NCBI GenBank assembly: GCA_002344525.1
Contig: DDTJ01000012.1
Coordinates: 101,529-164,556, forward strand
Origin: Akkermansiaceae bacterium UBA2367
GTDB taxonomy: Bacteria > Verrucomicrobiota > Verrucomicrobiia > Verrucomicrobiales > DEV007
Length of the DNA: 63,028 nt
Direction of reading: 5' to 3'
In this document: one piece after another, positions 34,677-47,500 of the stretch
How the letters are laid out: each line of letters starts with the position of its first letter
How positions within the stretch are numbered: position 1 is the first letter of the stretch
The notes under the pieces: model-generated
Told to the model about the DNA's origin: nothing
Database searches by the model: none
The model's input: only the letters and a program-made list of their open reading frames with translations
Made by a program: the position numbers and the translations under genes

Positions 34677-35306
34677 TCATTTTCCACCCGCAGCCAAGGC
34701 CCGGAGACGCCCGACGAGGAATTCGAGCCGATCATTGAGATCGTCCATTTCCAAAAGCCTCTGCCGCTCCTTCGGATCGGCCACGAAGCATTGCCCGACG
34801 ATGTCGGCGATGGCGGCGGGCTCCTTGACGCAGCGGAGGTGCTCGCGCAGAGGCACCGATCCCGGCGGCCCCCCGCCCCAGAGGCGGATGCTGAGATCGA
34901 CCAGTTCGAGGGAGGCGGCGGCGGCGGCAACGGGATCTCCGAGGGTGCAGGGACGGGGGATGATCGAGGCGATGCGGAAAGGTCGGCATTGCTCCCAGCC
35001 GAGAATCTCGGCGCGGCGCAAGCCCGAGAGCATCAGATGCGAGGTGCCGTCGGGATGGGTCACGCAGGCGCGCACAAGGCCGATGGTGGTGACCCGGTGG
35101 ACGGGCTCGGGCGAGGTCTCGGGGTCGATCCCCGGCAGGGCGTGGCCGACGCAGAACATGCGGTCGCGCTCCAGCGCGTAGTCGAGCATGGCGCGGTAGC
35201 GCGGCTCGAAGATGAAGAGGGGCATGTAGCCGCCGGGGAAGAGCGTGGCTCCTCCCAGCACCATCACCGGCACCGATCCGGGCAGAGTGATCTCGGGGGT
35301 CGACAT
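34677..35306 (-). CDS. LON-substrate-binding-domain protein
   Basis: The 209-residue protein contains only the N-terminal substrate-recognition domain of Lon protease: VPVMVLGGATLFPGGYMPLFIFEPRYRAML, then HRVTTIGLVRACVTHPDGTSHLMLSGLRRAEI. No AAA+ or protease domain follows. Such stand-alone LON-domain proteins are common and uncharacterised. It is divergent from rpsO, and the start MSTPEITLPG fits the domain edge. Confidence 0.9.
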   Translation of the reverse strand: MSTPEITLPGSVPVMVLGGATLFPGGYMPLFIFEPRYRAMLDYALERDRMFCVGHALPGIDPETSPEPVHRVTTIGLVRACVTHPDGTSHLMLSGLRRAEILGWEQCRPFRIASIIPRPCTLGDPVAAAAASLELVDLSIRLWGGGPPGSVPLREHLRCVKEPAAIADIVGQCFVADPKERQRLLEMDDLNDRLEFLVGRLRALAAGGK

Positions 35307-35449
35307 TCTTCCCAAGAATACGCGGGAAATGCGGGATAGGTGATCTTTTCGGTCATCTTTTCCATTGCATCGACGACAAAATGTGATTCCTTCCCGGCCC
35401 CGAAACCAGACCAAGCCCGGCATCAAGGCGATGCCACAACCCCTAGCCA

Positions 35450-35707
35450 ATGAGCAACACCGACAACCCCACGGCTGAACTCCAGCTCCATGATCGCGAC
35501 ACCGGCAGCGCGGACGTGCAGATCGCGCTCCTGACCGGTCGCATCAACCATCTCACCGGCCATCTCACGGCCAACAAGAAGGACGTTTCCTCGCGTCGCG
35601 GCCTCCTCCGCATGGTGGCCCGCCGCCGCAAGCTCCTCGACTACCTTTCCCGCACCGACCATGATCGGTATCAGAAGGTGCTGACCACCCTCGGTCTGCG
35701 CCGCTAG
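35450..35707 (+). CDS. rpsO: 30S ribosomal protein S15
   Basis: The 85-residue protein is S15, with the diagnostic HDRDTGSADVQIALLTGRIN and RRGLLRMVARRRKLLDYL. It binds the central domain of 16S rRNA early in 30S assembly. It is followed by pnp, the usual rpsO-pnp arrangement. The ATG is not preceded by a Shine-Dalgarno sequence even though it is a ribosomal protein gene. Confidence 0.98.
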   Translation: MSNTDNPTAELQLHDRDTGSADVQIALLTGRINHLTGHLTANKKDVSSRRGLLRMVARRRKLLDYLSRTDHDRYQKVLTTLGLRR

Positions 35708-35720
35708 AAAAGGTCGGGCG

Positions 35721-35750
35721 AAAAGCGTCGGAATTCCCCGGCGCTTTTTC
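35721..35750 (+). terminator. Rho-independent terminator/attenuator between rpsO and pnp
   Basis: The stem AAAAGCGTCGG pairs with CCGGCGCTTTTT (one G-U) around a short loop, ending in a T-run. It lies 14 bases after the rpsO stop, so some transcripts should stop before pnp. Confidence 0.75.
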
Positions 35751-35933
35751 CGTTTTGGACATCAGTCGCCTTGTCGCGTGCTTGCGCAAGGCCGGAACCC
35801 TAGCAGAAACGCCCTCTCCCACGCGTTCGGGTTCGTCTCGACGCCTTCCCGTGCCTGTGCCCGGAGACCCTTTGGCGGACGCCGGTCCCCCACCCCATTT
35901 TTGCCAAACAAGAAAAGAAGAAAAGAAAACACC

Positions 35934-38069
35934 ATGAGTATCGAACGAATCTCGTGCCAAGTCGGCACGCAGGAAATGATCATCGAAACCGGCAAGTTGG
36001 CCAAATTGGCCGACGGCGCCGTCACCATCCAAGTGGGCGACACAGTGGTCCTCGTGACCGCCGTCTCCTCCACGAAAATCAAGGAGGGACAGGACTTTTT
36101 CCCGCTTTCCGTGGAATATAAGGAAAAGGCTGCCGCGGCGGGCCGTTTCCCCGGCGGCTACTTCAAGCGTGAAGGCCGTCCCACCGAGAAGGAGATCCTC
36201 ACCTGCCGGATGACCGACCGTCCCCTGCGGCCGCTCTTTCCCAAAGGCTACCTCTACGACACCCAGATCGTCGCGCTCCTCCTCAGCGCGGACGGGGTGA
36301 ACGACTCCGACATCCTCGGCATCAACGGCGCTTCCGCCGCGCTCTGCGTCTCCGACATCCCCTTCGCCGGGCCGGTCGCGGCCGTCCGTATCGGTCTCAT
36401 CGGCGACCAGTTCGTTGTGAACCCCACCCACGACGAGCGTGCCGACAGCCAGCTCGACCTCGTCTACGTCGGTCTGCGCGACAAGGTCATCATGATCGAA
36501 GGCGGCGGCAAGGAAGTGCCCGACGCCAAATTCAAGGAAGCCCTCGTCTTCGCCCAGCAGGCGATCCAGCCCATCCTCGACGCGCAGGAGGAACTGGCCC
36601 GCCGCGCCGGCAAGCCGAAACGCCAAGCCCCTCTCCTCGAGGTGCAGGACGAGTTGCTCGAAGTCGCCTACGAAGTCGCCGGCGACCGCATCGAGGCGGC
36701 CCTCTACCAGCCCTCGAAAGTCGCTCGCGGTGCCGCCGTCGGCGCTCTCCGCAAGGAAGTCGAGGCCAAGGTGAAGGAGAAGTATCCCGAGGCGGGCGAC
36801 TTCGCCATCTCGCAAGCATTCGAGTATTTGCAGAAGAAAGCCTTCCGCATCAGCATCCTCGACAAGGGCGTGCGCTGCGACGGTCGCGACATCAACACGA
36901 TCCGCCCGCTTTCCGCCGAGGTCGGGGTGCTGCCTCGCACGCACGGCTCCGCCATCTTCGCCCGCGGCGAGACCCAAGCGATGGCCATCGCGACCCTCGC
37001 CCCCTCCGACGAGAAGCAGTATCTCGACAACTACGCCGGCGGCGAGGACTCGAAGCGCTTCATCCTCCACTACAACTTCCCGCCCTTCAGCGTGGGCGAA
37101 ACCGGGCGCATGGGCGGCCTGAACCGCCGCGAGATCGGCCACGGCGCCCTCGCCGAGAAGTCCATCGAGCCGCTCATCCCCGACGAGGCCGAATTCCCCT
37201 ACGCCATCCGCATCTCCAGCGAGATCATGGAGTCGAACGGCTCCACCTCGATGGCCTCGGTCTGCTCCGGTTCGCTGGCCCTGCTCAACGCGGGCGTGCC
37301 CCTGAAACGTCCCGCCGCCGGTATCTCCTGCGGCCTCGTCACCGAATTCGAGGGCGAGACGATGAAACGCTACGTCACCCTCCTCGACATCATCGGCAAC
37401 GAGGACTTCATGGGCGACATGGACTTCAAACTCTGCGGCTCCAGCGAAGGCGTCACCGGCTTCCAGCTCGACCTGAAGCTGCCCGGCATCCCCCTCGACA
37501 TCCTCCTCGAAGGCGTCGACAAGGCGAGCAACGGGCGCTTCAAGGTGCTCGACGTCATGAACGCCACCCTGGCCGTTCATGGCCCGCTCAGCCCGCTGGC
37601 CCCGCGCATCGAGAGCATCAAGATCGATCCCCAGAAGATCGGCGAGCTCATCGGCCCCGGCGGCAAGAACATCAAGGGCATCCAGGCCGAGACCGGTGCC
37701 GATATCAACATCAACGACGACGGCACCGTCAACATCTACGCCGCCCACCAGGAGGCGCTCGACCGCGCCATCGCCCTCGTGCGCCGCACCACCGCGGAGA
37801 TCGAGGTCGGCGTCACCTACCACGGCAAGGTCGTCAGCGTCACCAACTTCGGTGCCTTCGTCGAAGTGCTTCCGGGCAAGGACGGCATGGTCCACATCTC
37901 CGAGCTGGCCGACTTCCGCGTCAACAAGGTCGAGGACATCGTCAAGGTCGGCGACATGGTCTACGCCAAGTGCATCGGCGTCGATGAGCGCGGTCGCGTC
38001 AAGCTCAGCCGCAAGGCCGCCATGGCCGAGCGCGGGATCGAGGCTGCCGCCGAAATGGCCAAGGATTGA
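35934..38069 (+). CDS. pnp: Polyribonucleotide nucleotidyltransferase (PNPase)
   Basis: The 711-residue enzyme degrades RNA 3'-5' with phosphate. It has two RNase PH domains: the first starts near residue 10 with KLAKLADGAVTIQVGDTVVL, the second contains GVRCDGRDINTIRPLSAEVG and NFPPFSVGETGRMGG. The KH domain is at about 560-615 (DPQKIGELIGPGGKNIKGI). The S1 domain is at about 625-695 (GVTYHGKVVSVTNFGAFVEV). The catalytic Asp region GNEDFMGDMDFK is present. The start MSIERISCQVG fits the family, and the preceding bases are A-rich without Shine-Dalgarno. A strong terminator follows. Confidence 0.98.
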   Translation: MSIERISCQVGTQEMIIETGKLAKLADGAVTIQVGDTVVLVTAVSSTKIKEGQDFFPLSVEYKEKAAAAGRFPGGYFKREGRPTEKEILTCRMTDRPLRPLFPKGYLYDTQIVALLLSADGVNDSDILGINGASAALCVSDIPFAGPVAAVRIGLIGDQFVVNPTHDERADSQLDLVYVGLRDKVIMIEGGGKEVPDAKFKEALVFAQQAIQPILDAQEELARRAGKPKRQAPLLEVQDELLEVAYEVAGDRIEAALYQPSKVARGAAVGALRKEVEAKVKEKYPEAGDFAISQAFEYLQKKAFRISILDKGVRCDGRDINTIRPLSAEVGVLPRTHGSAIFARGETQAMAIATLAPSDEKQYLDNYAGGEDSKRFILHYNFPPFSVGETGRMGGLNRREIGHGALAEKSIEPLIPDEAEFPYAIRISSEIMESNGSTSMASVCSGSLALLNAGVPLKRPAAGISCGLVTEFEGETMKRYVTLLDIIGNEDFMGDMDFKLCGSSEGVTGFQLDLKLPGIPLDILLEGVDKASNGRFKVLDVMNATLAVHGPLSPLAPRIESIKIDPQKIGELIGPGGKNIKGIQAETGADININDDGTVNIYAAHQEALDRAIALVRRTTAEIEVGVTYHGKVVSVTNFGAFVEVLPGKDGMVHISELADFRVNKVEDIVKVGDMVYAKCIGVDERGRVKLSRKAAMAERGIEAAAEMAKD

Positions 38070-38097
38070 TCCGTCGCAAGCCTCAGGCTTTTCGAGA

Positions 38098-38131
38098 AAG
38101 CCCGCTTCCCGATGGGGAGCGGGCTTTTTTG
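38098..38131 (+). terminator. Rho-independent terminator after pnp
   Basis: AAGCCCGCTTCCC pairs with GGGGAGCGGGCTT around a GAT loop, followed by TTTTTTG. It is a classic intrinsic terminator 29 bases after the pnp stop. Confidence 0.92.
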
Positions 38132-38169
38132 TTTCCGAGGGCGGTTCGTCCCGGAGAATTCCACGTCAA

Positions 38170-38346
38170 TCAATAAGCCAACTGGCGGATGGTGCGGTCC
38201 TGCCATTCCGAGATGGACTCGCGGTTCATTCCCGTCTCGGAGGCGCTGATGCCGCCCGGCGCGGGGTCGCTCGAGAAAGTACCGCAACTCGTCAGGCTGG
38301 AGGCGGAGACGAGAAAGGCGAGAAGAAACAGGAGTCGGCATTTCAT
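38170..38346 (-). CDS. Small lipoprotein
   Basis: The 58-residue protein starts MKCRLLFLLAFLVSASSLTSC, with a lipobox (LTSC) and mature Cys near residue 21. About 38 polar residues follow, including GISASETGMNRESISEWQDR. Small lipoproteins of this form are common in Verrucomicrobia and have no known role to me. It is divergent from the giant exoprotein gene, and both promoters should lie between 38347 and 38548. Confidence 0.75.
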   Translation of the reverse strand: MKCRLLFLLAFLVSASSLTSCGTFSSDPAPGGISASETGMNRESISEWQDRTIRQLAY

Positions 38347-38548
38347 GGGCGGCGATTTTTCAGCAGGATAGACAAAACGCGGCGCAGCGTCGAATGAAAA
38401 AGTCGCCTTCCGTCCTCTCCGCAAAATCCGCCAATACGGAAAAAAATAAGGTGGACACCCCCCTTCCCAGATCTCATATAAAGGCGGTTCGGGGCGACGG
38501 ATTTCCGTCTCCCCGCCTCAACCCTCCCCTCACAACCCCCTCGACCCC
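38347..38548 (+). promoter_or_regulatory. Intergenic region with a candidate promoter for the giant exoprotein
   Basis: TGGACA at 38452-38457 and TATAAA at 38477-38482 are 19 bases apart, a possible sigma-70-type pair about 70 bases before the ATG. The A-run upstream (38440-38447) would act as a curved or UP-like segment. A dyad (TCCG..CGGA, about 38408-38440) lies before it. No Shine-Dalgarno precedes the ATG. Confidence 0.35.
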
Positions 38549-41500
38549 ATGAAATCCCCCGCTCTTCCCCCCAAGAGCGGTCGTCCTGCTGTACTTCGCG
38601 TGCTGCGGCGCCCCGCCAAGCTGCAAACCGCCATCGTCACCCTGCTGATGCCCGGCCTCATGGTCTGGAATCCGTCGGCGATGGCCAACCCCCAGGGCGC
38701 CACCATCGTCCATGGCGACATCAGCTTCGGGGACGGGGCCAGCGGCGCCTTCCACATCCACCAGGGCAGCCACAACGCCATCATCAACTGGGACAGCTTC
38801 TCCATCGACGCCGGCGAACTCACCCAGTTCCACCAGCCCGGCAGCAACTCCGCCGTGCTCAACCGCGTCACCGGGGGCGACCCCACCGCCATCTACGGGG
38901 CCTTGAAGGGCAACGGGACCGTCTTCGTCATCAACCCCAGCGGTATTCTCGTCGGCCCCGGGGGGACCGTCGACGTGAACGGCCTGGTCTTCTCCACCCT
39001 CGACGTGGACAACGGGGAGTTCCTGGCCAGGAGCGACATGGTCTTCAAGGGCGGGAGCGACAAAGGGGTGACCAACTTGGGTCGGATCAACGCCATCGGC
39101 GGCGACGTGTTTTTGATCGGTCGGACCGTGAGCAACAGCGGGACCGTCTCCGCCGGGGGCACGGCGGGCCTCGCGGCGGGGCAGGAGGTGCTGCTGACCG
39201 CCGGGCAGGGGATCGGCGGCGAGCGCCTCTTCGTGCGCGCGACGGGGGCGGGGGCGAGCGGGACGGGGATCTTCAACGACGGCACCATCGAGGGGGCCGC
39301 CGTCGAGTTGAAGGCCCACGGGAACCTCTACGCCTTGGCGATCAACAACAAGGGTTCGGTCAGGGCGACGGGGTCGGTCAATTCGGGCGGTCGCGTCTTT
39401 TTGCGTGGAGCGGGCGGGCTGGTGTCCAATGAAGGTGGCATCGAGGCCCGCGTTGCCGATGGAAGCGAAACGGCGAGCGTGCTGATCGAGGCCGCCTACG
39501 CGAGGGTGGACGGGAGCATCCGCGCCGAGGGTGGAAACGCAAGGATCGCGGCGGCGGATCGCGCCGAGGTGACCGGGACCGTCGACGTCTCCAGCGCCGT
39601 CGGTCGCGGGGGCGAGGTGATCGTCGAGGCCCGCGAGATCGCTGTCGGCAGCACCGCCTCGGTGGACGCTTCCGGCGAGACCGGAGGGGGGAATGTGCGG
39701 ATCGGCGGCGGCTTCCAAGGGCGGGACGAGACCATCCGCAACGCGGAGAGCCTGGTGGTCGATGACGGAGCGGCGCTTCGCGCCGACGCCTTGGCCAGCG
39801 GCAACGGCGGGCAAGTGATCCTTTGGGCGGACGGAGACACGGCCTTCCGTGGCGATGTGTCGGCGCAGGCTTTGGGCATCAGCGGAAACGGAGGCTTCGT
39901 CGAGGTGTCGGGCAAAGAGGGTCTGCTCTACGACGGCACTGTCTCGACCTTGGCGGCGAACGGCCAAGCCGGGACGCTCCTTCTGGACCCGACGAATTTC
40001 ACCATCACGGCAGGCGGTGGAGCTTCCACGGTCAACTCCATCGGCGATGTGACACTGGAAGGAATGCTGGCGGGCGGCAATGTGGTGATCACGACGGCCA
40101 GCGCCGGCACGGATGCCGGGGACATCACGGTGAACGCGGGTGCCCATGTGAACTGGAACAGCGCCAGAAGCCTGACCTTGTTGGCGCATCGCCACATCCA
40201 TGTGGGGGCGAGCATTCAAAACCAGGGCAGCGGCGCGGTTCATCTGATCGCAGGATGGAATGGCACGGGGTTGACGCCGGTGCCGGGCAACAGCGGGGTG
40301 GCGGCGGGCGCCTTCGATTTATCCCATTTCCAAGGCACTCCGACAGCCTACGGAAACAATGCGGGGACGGTCTTCATCGGCGATGGAACGCAGACGACTG
40401 GCGTGGGCGTGGGCAGCATGCAGGGGCTGACTTTTGTGGCGGGGCATGATGTGACGCTGACGGGATCGAACAGCGGTAGTTCGAGCTTCGCCCAGATCGG
40501 ATATTCCGGGACCGGGAACGTGTCAGGAAATATCGAGGTGAACGCCCGCAACCGGGTGAGTTTGCAGGCAGGTGCCCGATACGATCTGGCCCATGCCCAG
40601 ATCGGTCATGGCGGGTATCAGGTGGCCGGGAACAAGGGGGGCAACATCTCCGTCAATGCCGGAAACGGCGTGACGCTGACGGCGGATAACACCGGTGACG
40701 GGCGTTTCGCGGGTGCGCAGATCGGCCATGGCGGGCGGGGGCACGCCGCTGGCGGTAACTTCACAGGGAATATCCTCGTGGACGGGGGAGCCGGCTCCGT
40801 CGATTTGGTGGCGGGCCAAGTTCTCGGAGTCCAGGATTTCAGAAACGCGCAGATCGGTCACGGTGGGTCCTACGACGCATCGGGCAATTTCAGCGGCGAC
40901 ATCCGGGTGACAGGGGTCCATGTGAACATGCGGGCCGGTTCCCAGGGCAGCAATTATGCCCGGGTCGGCCATGGCGGGGGGGCGGGTGGAGCGAATACCG
41001 GTGACCGGATCGGAAATATCTATATCGGGACTCCGGGGGAGATTTCGATCGATGATCCAGCGGGCGGTGGCATTGCCGTGATCGGACACAACAAAAATGC
41101 CGGTGTTGGAACCATTCATGGTGCCAACGTGACCATCGTGGCGGCATCGATGGACACCGTGTTCGGCGCTTCCGGGGGAAATGGGTTTGGAATTGACGTT
41201 GCCTTCGCCAACATGATGGCGGCGAATCTAGTCGGTGGCGATGTCTCGCTGCACGCCACCGGTGCGGGCGGCATGACCATGCACAATGGGGCGAACTTGG
41301 TCTTTACGGCGTCCAATGACTTCACCCTTCTCTCAGCGTACGATGTCAATATCCGGAGAGCCATCCAGAACGCGGGCGATGGCGGCATCAATGTCGTGGC
41401 GGGCTGGGATCCAACGGTAGCCGCTCTGGCGGATTCGGTGACGGGCATCATCGCCAGCGTCGATATGGGGAGCGATATTTTCGGCATCGCCGGTTCATTC

Positions 41501-44500
41501 GGAAAAAACAATGGTTCGGTGATCCTCTCCAACGCGGATGGTCCGGCGGCGGTCGGCAGCCTTTCTGGAGAAACCAATGTGGCGGGATACAATGTGACGC
41601 TGACCGGAACGAGCGGCACGGCTGCCGCCGTCCGTCATGCCCAGATCGGATACTTCGGTGCGGGCGACGGGCACGGCAATATCCGGGTGGGTGCCGTCAA
41701 CCGGGTGGGGCTGCAAGCCGGTGACACCTACGACTTCGGCCATGCCCAGATCGGCCACGGAGGGTATCAGATCGTGGGGAACAAGGGAGGAAACATCACG
41801 GTCGAGGCCGGAAACGGCGTGACGCTGACGGCGGACCAGGTTGGCACCGGGCGCTTCGCGGCCGCGCAGATCGGCCACGGCGGGCGGGGCGGTGCCGTGG
41901 CTGGGACTCCTGTCAGCAACAACTACACGGGAAGCATCACGGTGGACGGAGGCGCGGGTTCCGTCGATCTGGTGGGAGGGCAGGTTTTGGTGAACGCTTC
42001 CTGGGAGTTCAGGCACGCCCAGATCGGCCACGGCTGGTCTCACGACGCATGGGGCAATTTCAGCGGAGACATCCGGGTGACGGGTGCCAACGTGAATCTC
42101 GACGGCGGTGCCACTTCCACGAGCTACGCCAGGATCGGCCACGGAGGCTGGATTTCGGGGATCAATACGGGAGATCGGACCGGAAACATCTATGTCGGGA
42201 CTCCCGGGGAAGTTTCGATCGAAACCCCGTCCGGTGGCGTAGCGGCGATCGGGCACTACAACATGGCCGGCGCCGGGACCATTCACAGTGCCAATGTGAC
42301 CATCGTGGCCTCGTCGATGGACACGGTGTTCGGCGTTTCGGGAGGCAATGTGTTCGAGGTGAGCGGTCCCATTGGAGCCATGCTCAGTGCCAATCTGCTC
42401 GGCGGCGATGTCTCGCTGCACTCGACCGGCGCGGGTGGATTGTGGATCAATCCGAATGCGAACATGTCGTACACATCGGCCCATGACTTCAATCTCCTCT
42501 CGGCGTACGATGTGGATATCCGGAGGACCATCCAGAACGCTGGCAGCGGCAATCTCAATGTCGTGGCGGGCTGGAACCCGGCGGTGGGCGCTTTGGCGCA
42601 CCCGGCGACGGGCATCATCGCGGGCGTCGATATGGCGGGTAAAATCTTCAATACCCCCGCTTCGTTTGGAAACAGCAATGGCAGGGTGATCCTTTCCAAC
42701 GCGGCGGTCGCGTCTTCGGTCGGCAGCCTTTCGGGGCAGACCAATGTGGCCGGGCATGCGGTCTCCCTGTCTGGAGGGGCGGCGGCGAGCGCCTATGCGC
42801 AAATCGGATACCGCGGCGCGGGAACCGGAGCCATCGAGGTCCACGCAAAAGATGGCGGGGTGAACCTGGCAGGCGGTACCGGGACCGACTCGTTTGCCCA
42901 GATCGGACATGGTGGCAGATCGGTCGCCGGAGTGAAATCCGGCAACATCACGGTGATCTCCGGCAACGGAGTCTCGGCCGCCGGCGGGCTTGGTGCGGGA
43001 AGCAATGCCTACGCGCAAATCGGACACGGAGGATACGGCAGCGCCGGTGTTGTCGGGAGCGCGGGCGCCACTGGCACCAGCGATATCGTGGTGAGAGGCG
43101 GGAGCGGAGCGATCCTGTTGGCAGCGGGTGGCAACGCGGCGGCCAACGCCCACTACAATTACGCGAAGATCGGTCACGGCGGGGATTTCTCGCTCGATGC
43201 GGTACATGGGAATGTCGATGTGTCGGGCATCGGGATCACTATGACGGCGGGGAGCTTCGGAAATGCCGCCACGGGCAGCCGCTTCGCGTCCGCCCAGATC
43301 GGCCACGGGGGCCGGGAGGCGAAAGGGGGCAGCGGAAACGTCACGGTGGACGCGGGATCGGGCGACGTGCGGATGATCGGGGGCGCTGTCGGGATGGACT
43401 TCAACTCGGTTCAAATCGGACATGGGGGCAACTACCAGGTCCAGGGGAATATCGATGGCCGCATCCGTGTGACGGGCAACCACATTGATGTCGTCGCCGG
43501 CAGCACGGCTCAGAGTTTCGCCAGGATCGGCCATGGTGGCGGGACCTTGGGGGTTAACAATGGAAATCGGTCGGGATCTATTTTTGTGCGGGCCACAGGG
43601 GAGCTTTCAGTCGTCCAAACTTCCCAAAGCGCGCAGATCGGCCACAACACGGCGGGTGACGGGTCCCTGCTGAACGCCGATGCGACCATTCAAGCGGACT
43701 CCCTCGACGCCACCTACGGCGATGCGCCCGGCAATGGGTTCGAAATCAACAATGCCTTCGCAGCCAACATGGCGGCGAATCTAGCGGGTGGCGATGTCTC
43801 GCTGCACGCTACCGGCGCGGGCGGGATGCTCGTGAATCCGACGGTGAACATGACTTTCACCTCGGCCAACGGTTTCAATCTTCTGTCGGAATACGGTCTG
43901 GCGATCCGGGGGACGGTGCAGAACCAGGGCAGCGGCAATATCAACGCCATCGCAGGCTGGAACCCGGTGGCCGCTCCGCTGGCAAATCCGCTGACCGATA
44001 TCATCGCCGGTGTGGATGTCGCAAGCGACCTGATCGGAGTCGCCAATGCCTACGGCAACCACAACGCGGTGGTCACGGTGGGTTCGTCCACCGCTGCGGC
44101 GGCGGTCGGCTCCGTCGGCGGAGCCACCACGGTGCTCGGTCATGGCGTGGAGGTGCTCGGCAGCAGCACGAACGCCGGTGCCCATGCCTTGATCGGAACC
44201 CTGCCCGTCGCCGGCCTCACCCGCACCGGGGCGATCACCGTCATGGCCAACGCGGGTGGAGTGACCGTCCGGGGTGGTGGTGTGGACAACACCTTTGCCC
44301 AAATCGGCCATCGCAGTCTTACGGGGACCACGTCGCCCATCTCCAGCGGCATTCGCGTCGAGTCCCTTGCAGGCTTGGCTCTCCGAGGTGGTGCAGGCCT
44401 TCTCTCCTCCGCCCAGATCGGGCATGGAGGCGGCAGCGGCGGCGCAGGGGCTATGGGCGGGGCGATCGATTTGAATCTGGCGACCGACATCGAGCTGGCC

Positions 44501-47500
44501 AGCGGCGGCGGTGCCCAAGCCTACACCCAGATCGGCCACGGCGGCTACGGTGCGGGCGGGGCGACCTCCGGCGGGATCACGGTGCTTTCGCGGAATGCGA
44601 GTGGCGTCTACGGGAACATCGTCCTGAAAGGCGGCGGTTTGGACGCCTACGCGCAGATCGGCCACGGCGGTTCCCACAACCTCGCCAGCCATGGGGTGGC
44701 AGGCGACTTCATCAACGTGGACGGGGCCACTGTGACGGTGGAAGGCGGCAGCGGCACGCGCGCCTACGCGCAGATCGGCATGGGCGGGGCGACCTCGATC
44801 GCCGGTGCCGAAGGAGCGCTGCACGGGGACGTGAACATCAACCAGAACGGCGGAGGTTCCGGCGTGGTCACGGTCAAAGGCGGCACCGGCACCGAGGCCT
44901 ACGCGCAGATCGGCATCGGAGGCACGGCCTGGGACGGCGCGAAAGCTGGATCGACGAGAGTGACTGGCAACGGTGTGAATCTCACTGCGGGCGCTGCGGG
45001 ATCCTACGCCCAGATTGGCGCGGGGGGTGGTATCCTCACCAACACAGCGGATTTCGGCTCCGGCACCATCACCGGATCGACCTGGGTCACGGCGACGAGC
45101 GGCAACGTGAACCTGAACGCCCTGAGCGGAGGTGCCCAGGCCTACGCCAAGATCGGGGCGGGCGGGCTGCTCCACGACAGCACCATCAACGGCCTGGCAC
45201 CCATTTCCACCACGGTCAGCGCGGCCAATGGAGCGGTCGTTTTGACCGGAGGCGGCCAGAGCAACACCTACGCCCAGATCGGCACGGGCGGCGGGGGCAG
45301 CGGATTGGCGTCTGATTTGGGGCATCATAATAACGCCGGGGTCAGCGTCACCGCGCGCTCCGTGTCGCTGACGGCGGGGGGAGGCACCTCCGCCTACGCG
45401 CAGATCGGCTCGGGCGGTGGGCGCACCGGTGCCGGAACCAACCGCCACGAGGGCGATGTCACGGGCGAGGTGGTCGTCACCGCCACGGCGGGTGATGTGA
45501 CTCTGCTCGGTGGAACCAACAGCTTTTCCTACGCCCAGATCGGGCATGGCGGCAGCCTTTCCCTGGGAGCGCTCTCGGGCGATGTCCGGGTCACGGCCGG
45601 CGGTTCGGTCTCGCTGACGGGCCGCACCGGTGCCCAAGGCTACACGCAGATCGGCCACGGCGGCGATGCCAGCAGCGGGACGATGTCGGGAGATGTCCGC
45701 GTGGCCGCCCAATCGGGCAACCTCACCCTGACCAGCGGCTCCGGTACCCAGACCTACGCGATGACCGGGCACGGCTCGCGGACGGACTCGGCGGGCACCC
45801 GCCAAGGCGGGATTCACCTCTTTGCCAGCAACACGGTGAGCGCCGGTGCCGGCACCCGCCTCTTCCACCAGAGCGGCGCGGGACTCGCGGCGGCGAACTA
45901 CGCCCTTGGCGGCGACGGCGTCCAAGTGATCGGCAATGCGAACCTCAACTTCCACGACGACGCGCTGACCGGGGTCGAGACGATGGTCAACGGCAATCTG
46001 GGCAATGGCCCGGTGCAGGTGGCCTTCTCCAACAACATCAACCTGACGCTGACTGGCGCGGACGTGGCGCTGAACAACGCGGAGCATTTCTACCTGCTGA
46101 CCGGCGGCGGCATCACCATGCGGCGGAGCTACCAGAATGCCGGGACGGGTGGCGTCTGGCTCGGCGCGGGCTGGACCGGCGACATGGACGTGCTGGGGAA
46201 CGGCACCGTCGATGTCGTCTCGGCGGGCGGTCCCCTCATGGCCGGGGCGGCCCTGGATTTCGCCCGTTGCTCCTTCGGCGCGAACGGCGGAGCCCTGACC
46301 TTCGGCGCGACGACGCAGACCAGCGCCGTGCGGGTCGGCAGCCGGGCAGGGGCCAGCCAGTTCGCCGGACACGCGGTGACGCTGCTCGCCGGCACGGTGC
46401 CGGGGGGCGCGGCCACCCATCTCGGCTTCTACGGGGCAGGCAGCGACGCCATCACCGGTGCCATCGGGATGCGCGTCGGCGCGGGCGGCCTCGAAATGCG
46501 GGGCGGGGTCTCCGGGGCCTACACCCAGATCGGCCACGGCGGTTACGATTCCGTGGGGCTGGATGTCACCAACACCGCCAGGATCGACGTCGTCTTCTGT
46601 TCTCCGGGATCGGTGCTTCTGCAAGGCGGCACAGGGAGCAACGCCTACGCCCAGATCGGCCACGGCGGGGTGCAGACGGGATCGAACACGCGCAACGGCG
46701 ACGTGTCGGTGACGGGATTCCAAGGCTTGACGCTCAACGGCGGCGGCAGCACCGGAACCTACGCCCAGATCGGGAACGGAGGCCACACCAACACCGGCAG
46801 CATCACCAGCCACACCACCGTGGCCGGCACCGGCCTGATCACCCTGGGCAGCACGGGGGCCGCGATGAACTCGCAGATCGGGGCGGGCGGATCGGGCGCC
46901 CAGGGGGCCAAGACCGGCAATGTCACCGTCACCGGGGGCAGCCTCGTCATGCAGGGCGGCGGCAGCTCCGTCCAGATCGGAAATGGCGGGGCCTTCATCG
47001 GCAGGTTTGCCACCGGGACTTTGAACGGGACCGTCACCGTGACGACGAACGGCTCGGGGGTGGTCGGCCCGGACGCCGGTCAGATCCGCATGACGGGCGG
47101 TGGCACGACCCAGGCCTACGTCCAGATCGGCAATGGCGGGCTCGTCTCCGACGGCAACATGACGGGCCCCACCCTCGTGAACGCCAGCGGCGCCCTGACG
47201 ATGAAGGGCGGCACGGGGGACAACACCTATGCGCAGATCGGCATCGGGGGTTCGGGCGTGGACGGCGTCATGGACGGCGCGGTGAACGTGACGGCGGCCT
47301 CCATCAGCATGACCTCGGGCCTGCGCTCCGCCTACGCCCAGATCGGGCAGGGCGGCGGTGTCACTGCGGGCGGAGACGGCAATCCCAGGCAGGGGAGGAT
47401 CAACGGCAATGTGACGGTGAGCACGACTGCCGGGGGCATCGAGATGAAATCCGAAGGCAACGCCTCCACGGTGCGGAACTACGTCCAGATCGGCGCGGGC